Source: Lineolata rhizophorae
Taxonomy: Eukaryota; Ascomycota; Dothideomycetes; Lineolatales; Lineolataceae
NCBI GenBank assembly: GCA_010093515.1
Contig: MU001676.1
Coordinates: 865,876-929,875, forward strand
Direction of reading: 5' to 3'
DNA: 64,000 bases
Shown: positions 56,401-64,000 of the stretch, piece after piece
Layout of the letters: every line of letters begins with the position of its first letter
Position numbering within the stretch: position 1 is the stretch's first letter
The notes under the pieces: generated by a model
What the model was told of the DNA's origin: nothing
The model's input: the letters and a program-made list of their open reading frames with translations, nothing else
Databases searched by the model: none
Position numbers and translations under genes: made by a program

Positions 56401-59277
56401 TCTCGAAGGACTTCGGATTGAGATTGGTTTCGACGGTGTGTCACTTGTTGATCCTTGATCGTCCGCAACTTCGGTGGAGTCCGTTAAGGCGCTGGAGTAC
56501 GAAGCTTTTCTCGATAAAGATGCCCTGACGTGATCGAGAATACCTCGCCGAGAGCTTGCAGTGCTTGCTGAACCTAGGTCTCTATCAGATGGATGGTGTT
56601 GTGCAATGTTCGAAGATAGCTGAGTGCTTGCTGTATCTTTTGGGGCTTCAAACCCCGCAATGCCAAGACTCATCAGCTTCGGAGGGCGGAAAGATGACTT
56701 CGTGGACGATGATTCCGGCTTTGAAGCAATACTAGCTATGCTTTCTTTCCGGGAAACTTGGGAATCAAGTGGCTTATTCCGGCGCTGAGTGGGCGGCCGT
56801 GAGTTGGAGGGGGTTGTTGCGTAACTCGATCTACCAAAGTCTCGGGCCTGCACTTTCTCAGTTCTTGATTCGAACCTTTCCGCAAAGCCGTCGGTTCTGC
56901 TCCGCCAACTTTGACTGAAATGAGAACCGGGATGAGAGTCAACCGATCGGCTGAGATAAGGCGTATCTGAATTCGTAGAGGTCCCGAGCAATCCCGGATC
57001 ATGCGCCATTGACATTACTCGACGGATTTGCGCGCTTTCGACTCGTCGCGCTTTCTTGTGGCTTTCCTCCATATGTTGTTTCTCGTGGAGAGGGAGGAAC
57101 ACGTATTCATCATAGTCCTCCATCCAGGTTCTTAGCGTGTCGCGGTAGGTATGGAGTGCACCAAGCTCACTGGAGGTTTCCTTGAGACCATCAGACTCGG
57201 GAGTACTACTTAATTCAACGCGCTGCCCTGAACGACCGGACGTAATCATGGATGGCGAAGAGCTGGCCGCAAAATGTGCATGACGACTGTGTGGGCGCCA
57301 GGCTGGATGTTCAGCTAGCGTGTGAGAATACAGGGGGTTCTCGTGGAGGAAAGGGATCGAAACATTGCTCATGTCGTACTCCATCACTCCCATCATTTGC
57401 AGCTCATACATGCGACACCGTGGCGCAAAGGAGGTATTCTGAGCATCGAAGGGTGCAGAAGACATTCGACGTAAAGACTTTTGGTGGGGTGATATAACAT
57501 TAACGTCCGCCGGACCGCTCCAAAAGGAAATATCAATCCAGTGAGGCATTGCAAAGCTCCATTCTTCATCTGCTGTGCCAGGATGATGAGAACGAGATGT
57601 AGCCATATTAGAACTGAATGAATTCTGCCCAGGAATAGTCGGAGAAGCTGATCTGATTGGTCGCTCCGATGGGCTAACAATTGAGTGACCTGAAAAGCTT
57701 GGAGGAGAAACTTTTGAAGGCAAATTGAGGCGTCCCCCAAAATCTGCAGCTCTTTGACGAGGCGTGCTTTCTCCCCCTCGATCTTCAACTCTTGATTCAT
57801 CGGTGACTAAACGAGGGTTTCTGTATTTGAACAGGGGTACCGAATGGAGAGGCATTCTGGAGAGACAGACAAGGTCAATGCCAATCCCGCTGCCGATTAG
57901 ATTATCAGTCGTCATCTTGAGCATGTTGTATTCCACTTCAAATGATCCTGTGCCAGGAGTGATGACGATTACAGAGATCCCAGTTCTAACAAGATCTCGG
58001 TCGATATAATCTGTGGCGAACTGTGACGCCGCTAAGTTGATTGCTTCGAGTATGTTGCCACGAGCCGCGCTGGAAGGTGAGCCAGCTATGACAAATCTCT
58101 GATCTTTCGATAACTCCGCTTGGTCCGGAATTACGATGCCATTCGCCGGACTTGGGGGAATTGGAATCAATGAGACATCTCGAAGAAAGACTTTGAATTC
58201 TTTCTTGAGTTGATAAAGGATGCTGACCCAATCCCCACTCGCCATTTCGTTGACGACTACACGATAGAAATCGCGAAATGTCGGTCTTGGATTGTCATCT
58301 GTCTTGGCTGCTTGTCCAAGTTCAGGGAGACTGCCTTCGGGTGGCTTCGTCTCGCCCTCATACTCGATACGGGTAAATAGGACAATGGTCACTAAATGAT
58401 GTGCATGGATTGACATCCACCTCTTGAAAAGTTCAGGCAGGAATCCGTTGATAACCTTGCTGAACATAGTCTCGCCGGAGCCGTCCGAGTCAAACTCCCA
58501 CATCTCTTTTGACATTTGGATGAACAGCACATAGCGTGCAGACTCGCTGCGGAAGATGGGCTTGGTGGTGGAAGAGAAATAAGCTGAATGGACAGCTCGT
58601 CCGTTGATGTAGACACTCTTGACAGCCGCCTTGATAGATCCCATAAAAAGAAGTTTTTGGCCGCGGTAGACGGTTTTGTAGATTAGCTCTCCTCGTGCCA
58701 TGCGCCACATATCCGCGCGGGCGAGGTATTCATCGCGAAAGGATAACTCCACATGAGAAGCAGCATGCAAGTCTTCTGACGCTGCGCAAAGAATAGCTTG
58801 CGTGCCAGGTCGGAAGCCAAAAGCATCTGCTATTGGCTTGGCGAAAGAGACTTGAAGCATTGGATGTCTCTGCCTGATTTCGGGACTTAGTTCTTTCGTG
58901 ACGAAGATGTAGGACTTCTCATCATCCACGTCCCTGTTACTGTTTTGAACGCGACTGCCCTTCTCGTCAAAGATGATAGCGGGTTCCGATAGCTTGTCAT
59001 TTTGGACTGTTTTGGAGCTTTTCGCCTGGCTGTCTTTATTCGACTCGTTTTTGCTCTTGTCCGTTGACGATCCTCTTACGGGACTTTGGAAATCCCGTAC
59101 AGCAATGCCCGACTTCAACGGCACTACTTGCGCCAAAGATCCGATGGGAATACCCAGTTCCTGGAATTTCTCGGCATTGAATAGGACGTCATCTTTGGAG
59201 TAATTCTCATCGTGAACCCCTAGAGTACAAATTTTTTGCAGGCGCAAAGCGCCGCCGAGTAAGCCAACCGGTGCCAT
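53482..59277 (-). CDS. IML1: GATOR1/SEACIT subunit Iml1 (DEPDC5 homologue)
   Basis: A single frame of 1,931 residues. The N-terminal block (about 10-60, CTLGVHDENYSKDDVLFN) and the Iml1 domain (about 125-490) match the family: YIFVTKELSPEIRQRHPMLQ, FRDEYLARADMWRM, VYRGQKLLFMGSIKA, RSARYVLFIQMSKEMWEFD-like, DGETMFSKVINGFLPELFKRW, VITPGTGSFEVEYNMLKMTT and GIGIDLVCLSRMPLHSVPLF. A long Ser-rich linker follows, then LSQGFQFVIG, the DEP domain at about 1,405-1,480 (WRLHYNCFLGVDLTTWILQS, LFQHVQKKHMFRDGNFFFQI) and the conserved C-terminal FVLDMESASSFPPNVEVMYSW. With Npr2 and Npr3 it forms the GAP complex for Gtr1 at the vacuole and represses TORC1 when amino acids are scarce. The stretch before the first conserved block is short, so an upstream exon may be missing. 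Codon use is much less GC-biased than in LST4, although this is an equally conserved gene. Confidence 0.95.
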   Translation of the reverse strand: MAPVGLLGGALRLQKICTLGVHDENYSKDDVLFNAEKFQELGIPIGSLAQVVPLKSGIAVRDFQSPVRGSSTDKSKNESNKDSQAKSSKTVQNDKLSEPAIIFDEKGSRVQNSNRDVDDEKSYIFVTKELSPEIRQRHPMLQVSFAKPIADAFGFRPGTQAILCAASEDLHAASHVELSFRDEYLARADMWRMARGELIYKTVYRGQKLLFMGSIKAAVKSVYINGRAVHSAYFSSTTKPIFRSESARYVLFIQMSKEMWEFDSDGSGETMFSKVINGFLPELFKRWMSIHAHHLVTIVLFTRIEYEGETKPPEGSLPELGQAAKTDDNPRPTFRDFYRVVVNEMASGDWVSILYQLKKEFKVFLRDVSLIPIPPSPANGIVIPDQAELSKDQRFVIAGSPSSAARGNILEAINLAASQFATDYIDRDLVRTGISVIVITPGTGSFEVEYNMLKMTTDNLIGSGIGIDLVCLSRMPLHSVPLFKYRNPRLVTDESRVEDRGGESTPRQRAADFGGRLNLPSKVSPPSFSGHSIVSPSERPIRSASPTIPGQNSFSSNMATSRSHHPGTADEEWSFAMPHWIDISFWSGPADVNVISPHQKSLRRMSSAPFDAQNTSFAPRCRMYELQMMGVMEYDMSNVSIPFLHENPLYSHTLAEHPAWRPHSRHAHFAASSSPSMITSGRSGQRVELSSTPESDGLKETSSELGALHTYRDTLRTWMEDYDEYVFLPLHEKQHMEESHKKARRVESAQIRRVMSMAHDPGLLGTSTNSDTPYLSRSVDSHPGSHFSQSWRSRTDGFAERFESRTEKVQARDFGRSSYATTPSNSRPPTQRRNKPLDSQVSRKESIASIASKPESSSTKSSFRPPKLMSLGIAGFEAPKDTASTQLSSNIAQHHPSDRDLGSASTASSRRGILDHVRASLSRKASYSSALTDSTEVADDQGSTSDTPSKPISIRSPSRAGQGAFPTIEEADPEKPPTRPVQDVHKAAHEGAPRRMHAHRSSTEEEPGPVLFSASKGLAARVGPRRDFASTDTREPPKTLSPTNALSPWLVIVNPSNPKKNEISVTSQFRRWQHVFPRPLRTSSIKWKSLCSPASVPLTHEYFPTADQLATEYNENPYTLDLNDDTDMSEAPPDRTALMRELVAFRLSQGFQFVIGKAVAEFAGRPPSEMGDVFNPNYMIQDGSMVFMSVGNTIHQLVCVGGGQVEVKRFSRKPTAALVSPAGVDTPLVYKPYIRTVLAKDYEPREVIFRPIKEEYNWTFIDQFLAGFHDQFQYSDYLRFWRARFVLIPVDIPSTAPGRSRPIVIEGDTPEEIRLEGIRKLTQAWQKHRYIPPEERQFQARRKKLDTNPLAIEFQTRDPSVIVAAGPESSSLADGEPPLQTALWDKEPYHTSKIDLKKLAQDLQGEKGIKMTDRRWHWRLHYNCFLGVDLTTWILQSFSDIETREEAVELGNQLMNKGLFQHVQKKHMFRDGNFFFQIASEYRAPRPESKSAGWLGTRRSDKSVPSTPLTGVYSDSGRSRSGSSSSSEAGARTPTGEKPERRKVKLSLLIRYDVDPRKRSYRPEIINLHYDRLHNPDNCYHIRIDWMNVTAKLIEDAIVSWSKDVEKYGLKLVEVPIAEASGIVEEHPFRAPYLIKLALPPPDSQPQQYFDSTSFSPRAPKDKHVYHKALLRKLNFVLDMESASSFPPNVEVMYSWGKPDYKYTQYIHRSGVLLAQITDEGDFLLLANRLYGNRAAAPREVAKYEQPDKYDRTRSGLNSRSANARTARVSPRSSPHVRASQVSTLSDTPTSRPVSLNTKRDEDNVAAGAKDSNFTSHKPPTPTPEQIKEEVEAFCHDKDALRQFYADAFRPRVSPSPHITPVLDSAIPSLGLPPTLGTATTGRESSPGPPSQGHGLPAPQLQPISLQDPGRGSYLGRNRSGSQGAKSPESL

Positions 59278-61175
59278 TCTTTTTTCGAATCCTCAAGTAA
59301 ACTGGACGAGTTCCATTGTTTCCGAACAGCCCATAGTTTCGGAACACTCAATGAGCTTTGCAGAGTAGCCGCAATGCCCAGCTACGGACTTGCGTGACAT
59401 GGGATCCTTGGTTGAAGTAGGCGTGGAGTCGCGTCCTTCCCGAATAAGTAGCCGGATTCGCAGTTCAGCGGCACAAATATATTCGTTTTGGATGTTTGCC
59501 TGATGCCATTTGACGAAAAGTGCCCCTCGGAAGCTGTAGCAAGTTCTAGCTGAGATTAGGCCATGAGGCGTACTCGTGTTGCTATTGCTCGGGTCAATAT
59601 TATCCCGGCTCGTACTTGTGCTCCTGTCATATCCACAACAATCCTCCTTTCCGCGCCCACGGCTCTCACCGCTGAAGGTCTCGGGATTTCAATTTGCTTA
59701 GGTTTACTTCATTCTTTCCTGCGTTTAGTTGAGTCTCCGCGTGTAGGGCGGACGGTCTACGACGATACGCATGCAATACGAGGTACGCAATGCGACGCGA
59801 AATGGTCGGTCGTCTTAGCTTTCACTTTTTTTCGCACTTCGAGTCGCGGTTTTTACCCGTGAAAAGGTGCTCTGCATTCGCGTGCTGCGGTGACGATCTG
59901 TAGGAAAGGCGCAAGAGACAACAAAACCAATAGGCTAGGACTTGTTCAACTCTGTAAAAAAATCGAACGTTTGCTACTTGAACAAACAGGTTTATAGGAG
60001 CAGTATTTCTCTTTGCTGGACGTGATCGGAAATGGTAAGAGAGAACTTCACGTAGTGGGGCCTTCTAAGGGCACGGACACATAGAGAAAAGTTGATTGTA
60101 CAATTAGAGTGTGTGGGCCAGCGTGGGCACACTAGGGGCACCCCTATGAGCAAAAGAAAGCAATATACCGCCATGCAAGACCGAGGCAGACGAGATACAA
60201 ATGATAGTAGCAGCTAGTAGCCATGCCCTCTACTCTACACGACGAACAGAGAAAAAGGAAAGGACCGCACGTAGCGCAGCAAAAAAAACAAGACGAAAGC
60301 GTAGAACCCGGCAGGCAATCGAGAACGAAACGCCCGTCGCCCGCAGCGACATAGCTGGCGGCATGTAATAACCCCCCCCGCCAGATCGTACACGCACTTC
60401 GAAGGGCGGGCCTGGCCGTCCGGGTGCGGCGGCGGCTCGTCGCAGGCGACCGAGTCGGGCATGGCCTCGGCGTACTCTGTGGAAGGCCCGGAACAGCCGC
60501 CGCTCGACGGCTGACGCAATGAACGTCCGGGCTACACTTGACCGCTACCAATGTGCCCGTCTTCACGTGAAGACGCGCGTGCGGGCCGACGGCGTAGACG
60601 AGAAAGGCAACCAAGCGCGATGATGTTGCCATTACTAATGACCTCCATCGCCCCGCATTCCCCTTTTGGTGAGAAGAAGTTGCGTTGACTTTAGGAGACG
60701 AATCGGCAATCGGCAATCGGCAATCGGCCGCTTCAGGCCCCAATTGCGTACCCATTTTACAGCGGGACCGGGTAGATCCGTCGTCTCAGTACATGGCTGC
60801 GGACCCCGCTGTTGGACCCCAACGGTTTCCTGCTCCTTATTCAGCGAGCTTTCTCACCACGATGCGCGGTTGGAATTGGCGATAACTCACGATAGAGCTT
60901 TGCCTAAATTCCTGTCACGAGTCTTGGTCCTACATGTACATCGCAGTGACCATTTAAAATCCGGCCACGCTCTTCTGGTACTGACGGCATCAAGCCCGAC
61001 GTTAATGACGACCTTTTTCCTGTTTATCTCCTGGTAGTGCGGATGTCAAACCGTGCCACTTCTTTTGATTCAAATAGAGCAGTAGTCCCTCCGCCGCCGC
61101 TTAGGGGTTCGTTCTACAATTTTGAGCACACTCTGTGTTCTCGCTTGATCTGAGCTCAGCAAACTTTCAACTAAA
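59278..61175. other. Divergent spacer between IML1 and the MFS gene
   Basis: Shared promoter region. It contains a 7-bp tandem repeat at 60701-60728. The 60144-60755 minus frame (203 codons) has no recognisable domain. No RNA gene seen. Confidence 0.6.
60701..60728. repeat. Exact 7-bp repeat (AATCGGC)x4
   Basis: Four perfect head-to-tail copies of aatcggc in the IML1-MFS divergent spacer, about 450 bp before the MFS start. Confidence 0.9.
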
Positions 61176-62969
61176 ATGAGCTCTCACGCACTTGGCGTTT
61201 TCGTCGATATCGAGGCCCCGCCAAAGGGCGCCTCTGCCGCGAACAATGACTATCCCGCTCAACCCCCAGTTGCAGTTACAGCTCCAAGTGCTCTCGAGCT
61301 CGATGACTTACAATTCGGCTCACGGTACAATGGTCCGCAAGACTTCGGGCCATCGCCAGCTTCTTCCGCAAAACAAGGTTCCTTGTCCGCCACGCCAGTG
61401 GGTGCACAGACGCCCAGGACGCCGAATGAGTTAGAAATGAGCCGGCCACAGCTAAACGACGTAGCGTATATAGCGCCATCATGGTCGAATCCGTCGATGA
61501 ACAAGTGGAGGATATTAAGCGCCTGCTTAGTGTACTTTTGCAACGGGTTTAATGATAGCGGTAAGAATGATGCGTATTTGGAACTATCTTGATATGAAAG
61601 GAATCAATGCTGATGGCAGATAGCTCCCGGTGCACTGATTCCATACATGGAGAGTCACTATCACATTGGCTACGCCGTCGTGTCACTGATTTTCGTGACC
61701 AATGCGGCCGGGTTCATTGTTATGGCGTTTTTCACCGACGCGATCTTGAATAGACTGGGACGTGCGAAGGCTCTGATGCTATCTGAGTTTATTGTGATCA
61801 TTGGATACTCTATAATAGTGTCCACGCCGCAATTCCCTGCGGTTGTTGCAGCGTAAGGGGGTACATCATGGATTCAATTTAGGAGAGACCGGACTAACGT
61901 TATAAAGATTTTTCTTCTTAGGAAGTGGGGTCGCGATCAATCTTGCTTTGAACAACGTCTTCTGTGCAAGTCTCGCCAGGGCCACGGTCATTCTAGGGCT
62001 TGCCCATGGCTCTTATGGCATTGGAGGTCAGTACTGATGCCACGTTTTGTGTTATGAGCACTTGGTTGACGCCTTGAATCTAGGTATCGTGGGTCCGATC
62101 ATCTCTACGGCGCTCATTTCCCAAGGGGTTCTATGGTCCCGCGTCTACTTCGTTACCTTCTCGCTCCGATTTGTTTGCCTCGCTTGTAGCGGGTGGACGT
62201 TCTGGAATTACGAACGCGAAGCTCCTACTAGACTGCTCACCGCGTTGGAGCGTACGGCTGGTAGGCAGGCTGCTGTTGATCAGGATAAGCCAGCCAAGTT
62301 GCAAGTGCTCAAGAAAGCACTACGAAATAGGGTGACGATTATGGGCGCGCTCTTCATCTTTTCATACCAGGGATCCGAGGTCTCAGAATCCGGTTGGGTT
62401 ATTTCGTTCCTGATAAACTATCGAGGCGGCGATCCAGCACGCGTTGGTTATGTGACGGCTGGTTTCTGGGTCAGTACACCCATGTCCCTACTTATACCGG
62501 CAGCGACACCCTAATTCTCAATCCGCGAAACACGCGACGCTCACAGCCCACACAGGGAGGCATCACGCTGGGCCGCTTCACCCTGACTCACCTTGCGCAG
62601 CGCGTCGGCGAAAAGCCCCTCGTCTACGTCCTCGGCGCCGGCGCCATCGCCTTCCAGCTCCTGGTGTGGCTAGTCCCCAACGTCATCGGCGACGCAGTCG
62701 CCGTTGCCATCGTCGGCCTCTTACTCGGGCCCGTGTATCCGTGCGCTCAGACCATCTTCTCGCACTTGCTGCCGCCCGAACTGCAGACCACGTCCATCAG
62801 CTTCATCTCGAGCGCGGGGAGTTCCGGCGGCGCCGTCGCGCCGTTCACGACGGGGTTGCTGGCACAGGCAGTCGGGACGTTCGTGCTGCATCCGGTGTGC
62901 ATTGCGCTGTTTGCGGCGATGTGTGCGTGCTGGTTTGGGTTGCCGAAGACGAGCAAGAGGTCGGAATGA
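61176..62969 (+). CDS. Major facilitator superfamily transporter (Bsc6-like)
   Basis: Exons 61176-61560, 61624-61852, 61908-62026, 62084-62469 and 62556-62969 give 510 residues, all junctions in frame. A polar N-terminal tail of about 110 residues precedes the membrane core. The core matches fungal Bsc6-like MFS proteins: WRILSACLVYFCNGFNDSAPGA, GYAVVSLIFVTNAAGFIV, LNRLGRAKALMLSEFIVIIG, FFFLGSGVAINLALNNVFCA, LGLAHGSYGIGGIVGPIIST, the loop LLTALERTAGRQAA, GALFIFSYQGSEVSESGWV, AGFWGGITLGRF and GLLLGPVYPCAQTIFSHLLP. Twelve helices are expected. The substrate is unknown; members are often annotated only as MFS transporters. For intron 2 the acceptor is AAAG at 61907; a second AG at 61920-61921 (TTCTTCTTAG), 14 bp downstream, would shift the frame. 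Divergent from IML1. Confidence 0.9.
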
Positions 62970-63792
62970 GGGAAATGGGGAGAGAAGTGCCATCGTGGAA
63001 GCCTAGGGGAATTTGAATATATTAAAATCGGCGCTAAAGCTCACGGTAGATAGGGAGGTGGGTGATTTGCATATGACGTTACGTGGCTCTGACATAAAAT
63101 TCACATGGTTCAAACTGCTTCAGGTGAGGTAGAAGGGTTGCTGTTGCTGGTAAAAAGCAGGTTCGCATGGATGTGAGACTCTAGGAAGGTAGTCAAACGG
63201 AGTAAATACGGGGCCGGCTTTGTACGACCCCGGACTCACGTGCGACTGCTGCCGCTATCCATGGGATTCACGGTTCACGATTCGTCTATCACCTAGAGCC
63301 GCTGAAACTCTATGCTCTCAACTTTCCTTCCAAATCACTGCGCGGGCATTTGCGAGCACGTGACACCGCTCTAGCGACGCACCAATTCCGGGGTTAACTT
63401 TAGGCAATAATTGCGCGGCAGTACGGCGGTAGGCGGACTTAAGCGCTCTTCAATCCTCCCTGCTTCGTACGAATTTGCGGAGTATGCAATGCGCTTTTCG
63501 TCCGGAGGTCTCATCCACGCCGTAGCTCTTTCCCGTATGCGATTCCCAAAAAACGGCCCAAAACAAAGAAAAGATTATTACGTCCATGTGCCGCGCTCCC
63601 GTCGTTCTGCAAGGGCAGACTTCTTCGGCAAAATGGACTGGCGCGAGAACTTAATTCGTGCTAGTCTTATGTAGTGGCAAACTTTCTCCGTATGTAAGCT
63701 AGCTGACCGGGTTCCGAGTCACCCGGGGTTCCAACTCACTGACCCGAAACCACCCATCCTCATGAAAAATCGTGTTTATTCTCTCAACGTAG
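62970..63792. other. Spacer between the MFS gene and the transposase fragment
   Basis: Balanced composition, no gene recognised. The 63411-63674 plus frame (87 codons) has no family resemblance. 63704-63751 contains a diverged direct repeat that may belong to the terminal region of the pogo-type element. Confidence 0.55.
63704..63751. repeat. Candidate terminal/subterminal repeat of the pogo-type element
   Basis: tgaccgggttccgag (63704-63718) and cacccggggttccaa (63720-63734) are near-copies, followed by a third weaker form (ctgacccgaaacc). They lie just beyond the transposase stop and could be subterminal repeats; the partner end is outside the window. Confidence 0.35.
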
Positions 63793-64000
63793 TTACAATT
63801 GCCACTCTGTACACATAGACTGAAGTGTTTGAGCTGCTGTTTCAGCTGCTACTCTTTCTGCTGCCCGTTCCTCAGCGTCGGCATCCCGTTGTGCCTCAAG
63901 AAGTTGTGAGGCCTGTACAGCAACCATGATTGTATCTATATCTGCAAATCGTTGATTTGGATTAACACGAACTTTCTTTCGTGGCTGTTGAGGCTTAAGA
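63793..64000 (-). mobile_element. C-terminus of a pogo/Fot1-type DDE transposase (partial, runs off the window)
   Basis: The minus strand from the window edge is open for 68 codons and ends in a TAA at 63793-63795. The translation has the tail typical of fungal Fot1/pogo (Tc1-mariner superfamily) transposases: a basic PRKKVRVNPN block, QRFADIDTI, then a Glu/Ala-rich coiled-coil helix (LLEAQRDADAEERAAE) and the end SMCTEWQL. The DDE core would lie to the right, outside the window. The frame is open as far as it can be seen, so the copy may be recent. Assignment rests on the tail only. Confidence 0.6.

Noticed and set aside
60144-60755. 203-codon frame, minus strand, between IML1 and the MFS gene
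   Set aside because: No domain, Cys/Leu-rich tail without membrane-protein pattern, and it lies in the shared promoter region.

Overview
The window is nuclear DNA of a filamentous ascomycete (Pezizomycotina, most likely a sordariomycete). The evidence is spliced protein genes with short GT-AG introns (44 to 290 bp) carrying CTAAC/CTGAC-like branch sites, large spacers, no operons, fungal-only families (SAT4/PTH11-type rhodopsin-domain protein, fungal APH-like kinase, Anp1 family, Iml1, Lst4) and a pogo/Fot1-type transposase end at the right edge. I recognise twelve gene loci plus that fragment. I found no rRNA, convincing tRNA or CRISPR.

Layout. 1-14 kb: one PD-(D/E)XK nuclease-like gene (1344-2890), then about 11 kb in which I see no gene. 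14-26 kb: a seven-helix rhodopsin-domain membrane protein, a broken APH-family phosphotransferase gene (frameshift plus an in-frame TAA) and the exosome subunit gene MTR3, separated by spacers with short tandem repeats and an AT-rich island. 28-50 kb is GC-rich and holds housekeeping genes: ANP1-type mannosyltransferase (GT62), a GBF1/Gea-type Sec7 Arf exchange factor, an Ecm4-like glutathione transferase, the folliculin-interacting protein LST4 and a kelch-repeat protein. 50-64 kb has clearly less GC-biased codons: a beta-lactamase-fold protein with altered catalytic motifs, the GATOR1/SEACIT subunit IML1, a Bsc6-like MFS transporter and the transposase end.

Functional themes. The early secretory pathway is represented by the Golgi Arf-GEF and the Golgi mannan polymerase subunit, which are adjacent and co-oriented. 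Amino-acid signalling to TORC1 is represented twice, by LST4 (Rag/Gtr GAP partner) and IML1 (Gtr1 GAP subunit), about 7 kb apart. Genes are individually transcribed, so this proximity may be chance.

I did not find a clearly new multi-gene system. The observations most worth a second look are the beta-lactamase-like protein without its SxxK and YxN residues, the doubly broken kinase gene with a RIP-compatible stop, the 13-G run that shifts the Sec7 gene frame, the two in-frame start codons of the glutathione transferase, and the compositional step near 49.8 kb. Exon borders come from reading-frame continuity, splice sequences and remembered family patterns, not from alignments or RNA data.
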